The notes below the pieces were generated by a model, which searched no databases, was not told where the DNA came from, and was given only the letters and a program-made list of their open reading frames with translations. The position numbers were made by a program, and so were the translations under genes. This document shows positions 1-8,452 of a DNA stretch of 64,000 bases, in pieces. Position 1 is the stretch's first letter; each line of letters begins with the position of its first letter. Source of the DNA: CAYPNF01 sp964411985. GTDB lineage: Bacteria; Verrucomicrobiota; Verrucomicrobiia; Limisphaerales; J093. The stretch is from contig CAYPNF010000037.1 of NCBI GenBank assembly GCA_964411985.1, positions 22,090 through 86,089 on the forward strand, given 5' to 3'.

Positions 1-1718
1 TAATCTCGGTTGCTTCTTCCCCGGACGGCCAGCAGTTTCTGGCCGGCTGTCGTGAGGGCGAAAACCACGGCAAACTCTGGGATGCTCAAACCGGGCGCCT
101 GCTGAAAGACATTCCGCCGTCTTTGGCGCCTCCCTCGCGAGACTGGGTGGAGTCCGAAGCACTGCGGCCCACCCCCAAGCCGCGCTTTCGAGGGGGGAGC
201 GTTGAGAGCGTTGCGTTTTCTCCTGACGGCAAACGCGTGCTTGCGGGGGCACATGAAGGTCGCGTTCTGGTGTGGAATGCTGCGGATGGGGAGCTGGTGC
301 TCGACCTCCATGGGCATGGTGATTCTATTGTCTACGCGGCGGCTTTTTCTCCGGATGGCCTCCTCATGGTCACCGCTGGCTACGACTCCAAAATCAAGCT
401 CTGGAGCGCGCAGGATGGTCGAGCACTCCAGGCGCTTCCAGGGTACACGAGCGCGATCGCGTCTTTGGCCTTCTTCCCTGATTCCGGCCGAATACTCCTC
501 GCCAACTACAATAAGACGACTCGGATTTGGGATCTCAAAGCAGGCCGGGAGGTTTTGGTCCTTCGAGAGCGTCAGGACGGAGTTCAATGCGTCGCGGTGT
601 CCCCCAGTGGTAGACGGGTGGTGACGGGTGGCGCAGAGACGGCGGTTTGGGATGCGGAGGATGGTCGCGAACTGTTTGCCCTCGGGGGGGCGGCAAGTTG
701 GCTGGCGTCCGTTGCCTTTTCTCCCGACGGACGAAAAGTGGCTGGTGGAAACGGGAAAGGCACGATCGACATCTGGGATGTTGGTCCGGAGGAACTCTCC
801 AAGACATGCGCGATCGGCGGTGCGTTCACCGAGGTCCGGTTGGAGAGCGAATATCTGCCCATCGCGGCTCGGGTGGCCGGGGATTTCGGGCGAGGGGAGA
901 TCCACGGCGTGGCAATTCGGGGACGAATCCCGGAGAAAGGCGATGGAGCAGCAGAGATCCTCCTCGACACTCGGCGGGCGGAGCTGAATCAGTTTGGTGA
1001 CGTTGTGGGACGAACGGGACCTGAGCCGACGCGCACCTCAGTTTTGTTGCGGCACGCGGGTACGGCGGAAGGTGGAGGTTCGGCGCGCGACTTGGCGCTC
1101 AGAGAGTCGCCTGGATCTCTGGGGTTCAGAAGGTATGAGCTGGCCTTCCCGGGAGGGCTCCTCGAGGGGCGGTTCGTCCTGGTGCTGGGCACCAAAAACC
1201 GGGGACCACACCGTCTGCTCATCTATGCCAACGAACCGCCAAAAGATGGGCGGGTTCCCAGGGCACCGAGCCACATCATCCCGTTGCACGGACTGCCCTC
1301 GGTCACCTCGGCATTGCCGGAGCTCCAGCCCGGTCCGCACATCGATCTAAAAGGTTATTATACGACGCTCGATGGTCACATCCGCAGCCTGACGATAGAA
1401 GGCGAGACTAATGATCTTGCCAAGGTGGTTTTCGATCCTAATACCATTCGCTTCGACGCCTATGGCGAACCTGTGATGTCCACCGCCATCGGGCCTCCGC
1501 GTTTTGAGGTTACTTTGAATCCAGTGCAAATCAGCGACCCGCTTAGGCAAGGACGAAGACTCTTCATCGCCGTCCCCAAGGCCCTGCAGAACACCAACCG
1601 TGTTTCGGTGGTGCTAGGTCCCAAGGAAAGCGGCCCCCACCGGATGCTCCTCTACCGGGGCAAGGAGATCCAGTATATCATCCCTGTTTTTCGTCCCGTG
1701 CCATGGCGGCGCGAATAA
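1..1718 (+). CDS. WD40-repeat protein, 5' end outside the window
   Basis: The reading frame is open from base 3, so the gene starts to the left of the window; the TTG at 123 is internal. About five WD40 blades are visible, each with an SPDG-type turn and a closing W-D or W-N pair (for example AFSPDG followed by KLWSAQDG), then roughly 330 residues with no blades and no family I recognise. WD40 propellers are protein-binding scaffolds. In PVC bacteria such proteins often follow secreted or kinase-linked domains, but the N-terminus is not visible here, so location and partner are unknown. Confidence 0.85.
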   Translation, partial: ISVASSPDGQQFLAGCREGENHGKLWDAQTGRLLKDIPPSLAPPSRDWVESEALRPTPKPRFRGGSVESVAFSPDGKRVLAGAHEGRVLVWNAADGELVLDLHGHGDSIVYAAAFSPDGLLMVTAGYDSKIKLWSAQDGRALQALPGYTSAIASLAFFPDSGRILLANYNKTTRIWDLKAGREVLVLRERQDGVQCVAVSPSGRRVVTGGAETAVWDAEDGRELFALGGAASWLASVAFSPDGRKVAGGNGKGTIDIWDVGPEELSKTCAIGGAFTEVRLESEYLPIAARVAGDFGRGEIHGVAIRGRIPEKGDGAAEILLDTRRAELNQFGDVVGRTGPEPTRTSVLLRHAGTAEGGGSARDLALRESPGSLGFRRYELAFPGGLLEGRFVLVLGTKNRGPHRLLIYANEPPKDGRVPRAPSHIIPLHGLPSVTSALPELQPGPHIDLKGYYTTLDGHIRSLTIEGETNDLAKVVFDPNTIRFDAYGEPVMSTAIGPPRFEVTLNPVQISDPLRQGRRLFIAVPKALQNTNRVSVVLGPKESGPHRMLLYRGKEIQYIIPVFRPVPWRRE

Positions 1719-2096
1719 GGCACTTGGGTGGGTTGCCCGGGTGCCACCTGGGAAACCCCGCACCCGACCAGGAGGTTGTGAGCTTCGACTTCGTCTCCCG
1801 CATAACCACCACCGCCGCCCCCTTACTGTGCGCAGTGACGGTGGAGTAGAGCTGGTGGCCAAGCCGCCATGGGGCCTAATGGTCGCCGCGGCATCCCCAA
1901 GACGCTGTGCTCGCGTGTCAGGAGCGAACCAGATCTATCGTCATCACTCTCGAGACAAGGGGTTAGAATCCCGTTCTACCGCGCACCCTGGAGTCGGCAG
2001 GAGGTCTGTGTGAAGTCGCGAGACTCGTGGTCGTTTTCGTTGTTTTGACAGGTGAGCATGGGTAGTATCGAATGAACAGACAAGACAACACGAGTT
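1719..2096. other. Gene-free stretch upstream of the fucosidase cluster
   Basis: There is no convincing gene here. A T-arm-like string near 1962-1986 resembles the 3' end of a tRNA, but no cloverleaf can be built around it. The last 60 bases hold a possible promoter for the fucosidase cluster. Confidence 0.5.
2045..2071 (+). promoter_or_regulatory. Possible promoter of the fucosidase cluster
   Basis: A perfect TTGACA lies at 2045-2050. The best -10-like hexamer, TATCGA at 2066-2071, is only 15 bases further on, and a 17-base spacing gives a poor match. The assignment rests mainly on the -35 and the position 47 bases ahead of the start codon. Confidence 0.25.
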
Positions 2097-3755
2097 ATGA
2101 AGATCGTTTGGTTAGCTTTTGCTTTGTTGGCTGGCCCGGTTCTGGACGCTGCCGAATCCAAGACTGTGACTGGCCCAGTTCCTTATCCAGAGCGCATGAT
2201 GTGGTGGGGAGATGCCCGTTTTGGCCTGTTTGTCCATTGGGGACCGGTGTCCCTCAAAGGCACTGAAATCGGCTGGTCGCGGGGAGGGGACCGGCGCGGT
2301 TACGGTTCGAAGGGAACCGAGGTGCCAGCCGAGGTCTACGACAACCTCTATAAGGAATTCAATCCCACGAAGTTCAACGCGCGCGAATGGGTCGGCATCG
2401 CCAAGGCCGCCGGCATGAAGTACCTGGTCTTCACCAGTCGGCACCACGACGGTTTCAGTATGTTCGATTCGAAAGCCACTGACTACAAGATCACCAGCCC
2501 GCTAAGCCCGTTTCAACGTGATGTCGTCAAGGAGCTGGCCGATGCTTGCCACGAGGCGGGCTTGCGGTTTGGCCTCTATTACTCCCAGCCCCACTGGCAG
2601 CATCCCGACGCCTTCACCCCCGACCGTCACGGCAATTACCTCAGCTACCTCAAGCAGCAGGTCACCGAACTGTGTACAAACTATGGTCAGTTGGACATCA
2701 TTTGGTTCGACGGCCTTGGGAAGACGGCAAAGGAATACGACGGCGAGGGGCTGGTGAAGATCATTCGAGGTCTTCAACCTCAGATCATTATCAACGACCG
2801 GACCGGGCTGCCAGAGGATCATGACACGCCCGAGCAACGCGTTGGAAAATACCAGGACAACCGGCCGTGGGAGTCTTGCATCACGATCTGCCGGCAGTGG
2901 GCCTGGAAGCCGGACGACGACATGAAGTCCCTGAAAGAATGCCTCCAGACACTGGTCCTTTGCGCCGGTGGCGACGGTAACCTGCTCTTCAATGTCGGTC
3001 CGATGCCGGATGGTCGCATCGAACCTCGCCAAGTGGAGCGATTGAAGGAGATGGGGGCGTGGCTCACAAAGAACGGCTCGAGTGTGTATGGCACACGTGG
3101 CGGCCCTTGGAAACCGACTAAGGGTGTCGCCAGCACCCGAAAAGGGAATACCATCTTCGTGCATGTCTTTCGCGCCAACAACGGTTCGGTGGAACTCCCG
3201 GACCTGCCGCGTCGTGTGAAAAGCGCGATCCTGCTCTCAGGTGGCGAGGTGCCGTTCCATCAGCAGCAGGGCAAGTTGACGCTCAATCTAAAGTCTTCGC
3301 AGCTGGATCCAATCGATACCGTGGTAAAAGTGGATCTTGACGGTTCAGCCTTGGACCTCCCGGTGCTTGCGTTGACATCCGAGGTCAAAGCCACGGCGTC
3401 CAACGTCTATCAAGGCCAGACTGAAGAGTACGGCCCTCAGCAAGCGTTTGACAATGATCCCCACACACGTTGGGCGACTGACTCCGGGACAAAGCAGGCC
3501 TGGATCGCAGCCAGTTTTCCCAAGGCGCTTACTGTCCAACGGGTTCGGATCGAGGAAGCCTATGCGGGGCGAGTGCGTAAGTTCGAGTTTCAGTATCGAG
3601 ACGGAGAATCGTGGAAGACGATCTTTGACGGCACGAGCATCGGCGAGTGGTTTCAGAAAAAGTTCGATTCCGTCACCGCTCGTGAGTTTCGGCTGAATAT
3701 TCTCGACTCCAGTGATGGGCCAACCCTTGCCGACATCGAGCTTTTCGAAAAGTAG
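2097..3755 (+). CDS. Secreted alpha-L-fucosidase (GH29) with C-terminal F5/8 type C domain
   Basis: Hydrolyses terminal alpha-L-fucose from glycans, probably in the periplasm or outside the cell. The ATG gives a clear signal peptide of about 19 residues ending near DAA. The GH29 barrel spans roughly residues 25-340, with the family hallmarks RHHDGF and the WFDG motif near residue 205 that holds the nucleophile Asp. A discoidin (F5/8 C, CBM32-like) carbohydrate-binding domain fills about residues 415-552. It is the first gene of a five-gene same-strand cluster whose next member, 6 bases on, is a sugar-type symporter. Confidence 0.95.
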   Translation: MKIVWLAFALLAGPVLDAAESKTVTGPVPYPERMMWWGDARFGLFVHWGPVSLKGTEIGWSRGGDRRGYGSKGTEVPAEVYDNLYKEFNPTKFNAREWVGIAKAAGMKYLVFTSRHHDGFSMFDSKATDYKITSPLSPFQRDVVKELADACHEAGLRFGLYYSQPHWQHPDAFTPDRHGNYLSYLKQQVTELCTNYGQLDIIWFDGLGKTAKEYDGEGLVKIIRGLQPQIIINDRTGLPEDHDTPEQRVGKYQDNRPWESCITICRQWAWKPDDDMKSLKECLQTLVLCAGGDGNLLFNVGPMPDGRIEPRQVERLKEMGAWLTKNGSSVYGTRGGPWKPTKGVASTRKGNTIFVHVFRANNGSVELPDLPRRVKSAILLSGGEVPFHQQQGKLTLNLKSSQLDPIDTVVKVDLDGSALDLPVLALTSEVKATASNVYQGQTEEYGPQQAFDNDPHTRWATDSGTKQAWIAASFPKALTVQRVRIEEAYAGRVRKFEFQYRDGESWKTIFDGTSIGEWFQKKFDSVTAREFRLNILDSSDGPTLADIELFEK

Positions 3756-3761
3756 CTATCC

Positions 3762-5453
3762 ATGAACACTCAAGTCGGCGCCCTGGACTGGAGCATCATC
3801 GCGCTTTACCTCGTTGCTGTCATGGGCTTGGGGGTGGCGGCAGGCTTCCTGCGCCGCAAAGGCGAGCGTGGAGGGGAAGGGGGGCACTACTTTCTGGCGG
3901 GGAATACGTTGACCTGGCCGGTGATTGGGTTGGCGATGTTCGCGGCGAACATCTCGACCGTGCACCTCGTCAGCCTCGCTGAGACCGCCTACAAATTTGG
4001 CCTGGTGTTCGGCAACTTTGAATGGATGGCCGGGTTCACGCTCATCCTGCTCTCCCTCTTCTTCGCGCCTCTCTATCTGCGCTCACGCGTAGCCACTCTT
4101 CCGGACTTCCTCGAGCGAAGATTCAATCGGCCGTGCCGCGATGTTCTGTCGGTGGTATCCTTGTTCTCGGCGATCGTAATCCACATGGGAGTGGCACTGT
4201 ATACTGCGGCATGGGTGCTGCGCGGCATACTTGGCCTCGCTCCGGGCGCGACGATTATGGGTGTGGACGCGTTAATGGTTTTCATCGTTGCGCTCGGTTT
4301 GTTGACCGGGATCTACACGATGCTGGGCGGCTTGCTGGCGGTGGTGTGGACGGAGAGTGTGCAAACGGTCTTGCTCCTGGTGGGCGCTGTGGTCATTACC
4401 GTGGTCGGTTACATCAAAGTCGGAGGGTGGTCTGAACTTGCACACACCCTGGCATCGAATCCCCATCCGCTCGCCAGTGTCGCCGACAGCAAAGTGACGT
4501 GGGGTACGGGCAACTTCCTTAACATGGCGCGGACTGCGGGCGATCCTTCCGGTCTTAGCTGGTATTCCATTCTTCTCGGGTACCCGGTGTTAGGAATCTG
4601 GTACTGGTGCTGCGACCAGACCATTGTACAAAGGGTGCTGGCGGCGAAAGACGAGAGGCACGCCCGGCTTGGCCCGCTGTTCTGCGCCTTCCTAAAGATC
4701 TGGCCCGTTTTCATTTTTGTTCTGCCGGGGGTGATCTGTGTTGCGCTGGTCCAGAAGAACGCCTTCGGTGGCGCGGCACCGCAAACCGCCGCAGACACCT
4801 ACACGTTCCTGATCACCCATTTGCTGCCGGTCGGACTGAAAGGATTGGTGGCCGCCGCCATGCTGGCCGCCGCCATGCAAACATGCTCAGCCGCGTTGAA
4901 TTCAACCGCCACGCTGGTCGCCTACGATTTGTTCAAACGACATAAACCGGAAATCAGCGACCATAGTCTGGTGGTGATTGGAAAGTGGACAACCGTCGTC
5001 GGAACAGTCCTTGCGATCGTGGCGTCGCCCCTTTTCGGTCATTACACGACTATTTTCGAGGGTATCAACAAACTCATCTCCTACGTGGCACCACCCATCA
5101 CCACGGTATTCCTGCTGGGGGTCTTCTGGAAACGCCCTTCTGGGGCATCCGCCTTCTTCACTCTCGTGGCTGGCATGATCCTCGGCTTGGGTGCTTTCTA
5201 CCTTGATTGGAACCATTTTTATCGCGGTGATTTTATGCTCATCGCCTTCGGTCTCTTCCTTGCTTGCGTTCTGATTATGGGAGTGACGGCCTACTTGTTA
5301 CCGGGGCCGCTGAAGCCTGAAGCCCGTAACCTGATCTGGGAGGACTGGACCGAGCCTTTGCGCGTCAGGTGTGGCTCGGGTCTAGGCGACTACCGCATCA
5401 TGTCCGCACTGGTCGCAGGTACGTTTGTGATCCTCTACTTGATATTTCGTTGA
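3762..5453 (+). CDS. Sodium:solute symporter family (SSS) transporter
   Basis: An inner-membrane protein of 563 residues with about 13-14 hydrophobic helices, matching the SSS/SGLT family in length and pattern; the family couples Na+ entry to uptake of sugars or other small solutes. The first helix starts near residue 9 and FAANISTVHLVSLAETAYK lies in the conserved second-helix region. It begins 6 bases after the fucosidase stop, so uptake of fucose or a fucosylated product is the simplest reading. The substrate is inferred from context only. Confidence 0.92.
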   Translation: MNTQVGALDWSIIALYLVAVMGLGVAAGFLRRKGERGGEGGHYFLAGNTLTWPVIGLAMFAANISTVHLVSLAETAYKFGLVFGNFEWMAGFTLILLSLFFAPLYLRSRVATLPDFLERRFNRPCRDVLSVVSLFSAIVIHMGVALYTAAWVLRGILGLAPGATIMGVDALMVFIVALGLLTGIYTMLGGLLAVVWTESVQTVLLLVGAVVITVVGYIKVGGWSELAHTLASNPHPLASVADSKVTWGTGNFLNMARTAGDPSGLSWYSILLGYPVLGIWYWCCDQTIVQRVLAAKDERHARLGPLFCAFLKIWPVFIFVLPGVICVALVQKNAFGGAAPQTAADTYTFLITHLLPVGLKGLVAAAMLAAAMQTCSAALNSTATLVAYDLFKRHKPEISDHSLVVIGKWTTVVGTVLAIVASPLFGHYTTIFEGINKLISYVAPPITTVFLLGVFWKRPSGASAFFTLVAGMILGLGAFYLDWNHFYRGDFMLIAFGLFLACVLIMGVTAYLLPGPLKPEARNLIWEDWTEPLRVRCGSGLGDYRIMSALVAGTFVILYLIFR

Positions 5454-5476
5454 ACCCCCATCTATAGCTCGTCCAC

Positions 5477-6397
5477 ATGAAAGGTACATGCGCGCAAGTG
5501 TTAGCACTACCAATCCTCGTAAGTGCCCTATCGATGACTTTGGCTCAACCGGTTGGGCCTTCCGCGTCTCCGCCCTTGCCCAATGGGGCTACCGTTCAGC
5601 GGGACTTGCCCTATGTCCCCAACGGGCACGAACGTCAGAAGCTGGATCTCTATTTGCCAGCCAAAGGCAACCGCCTACCGTTGATCATCCATATACACGG
5701 TGGCGCGTTCAAGATGGGGAGCAAGTCTGACGGCGTGCCGACCGAGTACCTCAATCAAGGCTACGCCGTCGCCTCGATCAACTATCGGTTGAGTCAGCAT
5801 GCCAAGTTCCCAGCCCAAATCGAAGACTGTAAAGCCGCTGTCCGCTGGATCAGGGCCCACGCGACTGAGTATCGACTGGATCCGGAGCGCTTCGCCGCCT
5901 GGGGTAGTTCGGCGGGGGGGCATCTCGCAGCGATGCTAGGAACGACCGGCGACGTAAAGGACTTCGAGGTCGGAGAGAATGTGAACCAAACCAGTCGGGT
6001 CCAGGCGGTAGTGGATTACTTTGGCCCCACGGACTTTCTGCAGATGGATGCACACCGGCTTGCCAACGGCATGACGCACGACCCAGCCGATTCGCCGGAG
6101 TCAGAACTAGTCGGGGGGGCTATCCAAGACAACAAAGAGAAGACTCGCAGAGCCAACCCCATCGCATACGTGTCGCCAAGCGACCCCCCATTCCTCATCT
6201 GCCACGGTGATGCCGATCCTCTGGTGCCTCATCATCAGAGCGAATTACTTGAAGCTGCCTTGAAGAGTGCCAGGGTCGACGTGGCGTTCTACACGGTGAA
6301 AGGAGGCGGCCATGGGCGTTTTAACGACCCGAAGGTCGCTGAGTTGACGAAAGCGTTCCTAGCGAAGCATCTTAAGCCCGCGACAACCACGCCGTGA
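5477..6397 (+). CDS. Secreted alpha/beta-hydrolase (esterase, BD-FAE/acetylxylan-esterase type)
   Basis: A 306-residue secreted hydrolase with a signal peptide of about 23 residues ending at LAQ. It has the HGGAF oxyanion motif near residue 75, the nucleophile elbow GSSAG near residue 155, an acidic residue in the DADPLV segment and the catalytic His in GGGHGRF near the C-terminus. These define a carboxylesterase of the COG0657/BD-FAE group, which commonly removes acetyl or feruloyl groups from polysaccharides. Its place between a symporter and an oxidoreductase in a fucosidase cluster suggests de-esterification of the same glycan. Confidence 0.88.
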   Translation: MKGTCAQVLALPILVSALSMTLAQPVGPSASPPLPNGATVQRDLPYVPNGHERQKLDLYLPAKGNRLPLIIHIHGGAFKMGSKSDGVPTEYLNQGYAVASINYRLSQHAKFPAQIEDCKAAVRWIRAHATEYRLDPERFAAWGSSAGGHLAAMLGTTGDVKDFEVGENVNQTSRVQAVVDYFGPTDFLQMDAHRLANGMTHDPADSPESELVGGAIQDNKEKTRRANPIAYVSPSDPPFLICHGDADPLVPHHQSELLEAALKSARVDVAFYTVKGGGHGRFNDPKVAELTKAFLAKHLKPATTTP

Positions 6398-6413
6398 AGA
6401 TGGGTATAGTCCT

Positions 6414-8435
6414 ATGAGAGCTACGACGGGATTTCTTCTTGCGCTCCTCACCCTCTTGGTGAGTGGAACCGATAGCATCGCCGCACCAGCACCGCGACTC
6501 CTGCTTGAGGCGGAACAGTTTGCCGACCTGGGCGGCTGGGATCTCGATCAGCAATCCACCGATGTCATGGGTTCCTCTTACCTGTTGGCCCATGGTTTGG
6601 GGGTGCCGGTGAAAGATGCGGTAACCAAGGCACGCTTTCCATCCCCAGGGACCTATCGCGTTTGGGTTCGCACCCGGGATTGGGTGGCGCCTTGGAAGGC
6701 CTCGGGTGCGCCAGGTAAGTTCCAGGTTCTGGTGGACGGCCAACCGCTTTCTCAGACTTTCGGCACAAAGGGGGAGAATTGGAGTTGGCAGGATGGAGGC
6801 ATGGTTGAAGTTCAATCCGAAGCAAGGGTGGCTTTGCACGATCTTACCGGCTTCGAGGGGCGATGTGATGCAGTGTTTTTCTGTCAAGACACGGCGTTTC
6901 AACCTCCGAACGATTTAGCCTCCTTGACGGTTTTTCGTCGGGCCGTCCTCGGTTTGCCGGAAAGACCGGAGGATGGCGGTACGTTTGACCTTATCGTGGT
7001 TGGAGGAGGAATCGCAGGCACGAGCGCGGCCATTTCGGCGGCACGGAATGGGCTCAGGGTCGCGCTGATTCAGGATCGCCCAGTGCTCGGTGGGAACGGG
7101 AGTTCCGAAGTCCGAGTGTGGCCCGAGGGGAAAACCCGGCAGCCACCTTACCCCCACATAGGGGACATCGTTGAGGAACTGGTGGTAGCGAAGCATCCTG
7201 GCGCCGGCAATGCGAAGCACGGAAACATCTACGGCGATCGGCAGAAGCTTGATTTGGTGCTGGCCGAACCCCGAATCCGGCTGCTGACGGAGTACCGTGT
7301 CTACGCGGTTGCCGCACGCGATGGGTGCATCCAGTCGGTGACCGCCCAGCATATCCGCACGGCGAAGAGGTTGCGGCTCAAGGCAAAGCTATTCGCGGAC
7401 TGCACGGGAGATGCGACCGTCGGTTTCCTTGCCGGTGCCGATTACGAGTATTCGCGGGAGCAGCACCAGGGTGCGAGCAATCTGTGGAACCTAATGGATG
7501 CCTCGGATCCGGCACAGTTACTCAAGTGCGAATGCAAGGACAGGGATGCGTTGTCCCTCTTGGTAAGCGAAGGGAATGCGGCTTCCCCTTTTCCACGTTG
7601 TCCATGGGCCATTGACCTGAGCGAGAAACCGTTCCCAGGAAGAAAGAACTTTAATGGACAGTGGGCTAGCAACCCGCTCTCCAATCTTGGGGGCTGGTTT
7701 TGGGAGAGCGGCTTTGAGATGGATATGATCTCCGATGTGGAGCGGATTCGTGACCTCAATTTTCGAGCAATGTATGGGGCCTGGGACACGCTCAAGAACG
7801 TGGACAAACTCTACCCGAATCATCGGCTGAGCTGGGCGGCGTTCATTGCGGGGAAGCGGGAGTCGCGTCGGCTGTTGGGTGACGTGGTGCTGACCGGCGA
7901 AGATTTTCGCAGCGAGCGTCCATTCCCTGACGGCGCGTTCCCTTGTTCGTGGCACATCGATATCCACACCCCGCACCCGGATTTCGAGCGTGGCCACCAG
8001 GGTAATGAGTTCATTTCCAGAGCTACGACGGGTACCAACTTCACTTACCAGGGCCCGTACTGGGCTCCCTATCGTTGCCTTTACAGCAGAAACATCAAGA
8101 ACCTCTTCATGGCCGGGCGCGATATCAGCGTCACCCGTGAGGGGCTGGGACCGGTGCGCGTGATGCGTACTTGTGGCATGATGGGGGAGATTGTTGGCAA
8201 GGCTGCCTGGATCTGCGCGCGCTACCAAACTTCTCCGCGGGGTGTCTACGAGCGTCATCTGCCCAAACTCAAGGAGTTAATGGCCCAGCCCGGATCGATG
8301 CGGCGCACCTCCCTCCGAGGACCGTTGGTTTCACCATCAGAAGGGAAGCAGGCCAGGCATTCGAGCATGTCACTTCCTGGGCCCGAGGGCCCCAGCGCCC
8401 GTGTGGAACGTGACGGCGTCGCCAGCCTGAAGTAA
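6414..8435 (+). CDS. Secreted FAD-dependent oxidoreductase with N-terminal beta-rich module
   Basis: After a signal peptide (about residues 1-24), residues 25-165 form a beta-rich module that resembles carbohydrate-binding modules. A Rossmann FAD fold starts at about residue 190 with the dinucleotide signature VVGGGIAGTSAA and continues with GGNGSSEVRVW, as in the PF12831 family often mislabelled xanthan lyase. C-terminal landmarks are ESRRLLGD and the late FAD loop FMAGRDIS. Exported FAD enzymes of this family are frequent in PVC carbohydrate clusters, and their reaction is mostly unknown. The last 60 residues look disordered. Confidence 0.85.
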   Translation: MRATTGFLLALLTLLVSGTDSIAAPAPRLLLEAEQFADLGGWDLDQQSTDVMGSSYLLAHGLGVPVKDAVTKARFPSPGTYRVWVRTRDWVAPWKASGAPGKFQVLVDGQPLSQTFGTKGENWSWQDGGMVEVQSEARVALHDLTGFEGRCDAVFFCQDTAFQPPNDLASLTVFRRAVLGLPERPEDGGTFDLIVVGGGIAGTSAAISAARNGLRVALIQDRPVLGGNGSSEVRVWPEGKTRQPPYPHIGDIVEELVVAKHPGAGNAKHGNIYGDRQKLDLVLAEPRIRLLTEYRVYAVAARDGCIQSVTAQHIRTAKRLRLKAKLFADCTGDATVGFLAGADYEYSREQHQGASNLWNLMDASDPAQLLKCECKDRDALSLLVSEGNAASPFPRCPWAIDLSEKPFPGRKNFNGQWASNPLSNLGGWFWESGFEMDMISDVERIRDLNFRAMYGAWDTLKNVDKLYPNHRLSWAAFIAGKRESRRLLGDVVLTGEDFRSERPFPDGAFPCSWHIDIHTPHPDFERGHQGNEFISRATTGTNFTYQGPYWAPYRCLYSRNIKNLFMAGRDISVTREGLGPVRVMRTCGMMGEIVGKAAWICARYQTSPRGVYERHLPKLKELMAQPGSMRRTSLRGPLVSPSEGKQARHSSMSLPGPEGPSARVERDGVASLK

Positions 8436-8452
8436 CACCCAAGGTCAACTGC

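Noticed and set aside
1930..1996. tRNA-like 3' end (T-arm-like string followed by an acceptor-like end)
   Set aside because: No matching acceptor strand, D-arm or anticodon arm can be placed upstream; the GTTAGAATCCC string also lacks the TTC of a normal T-arm.
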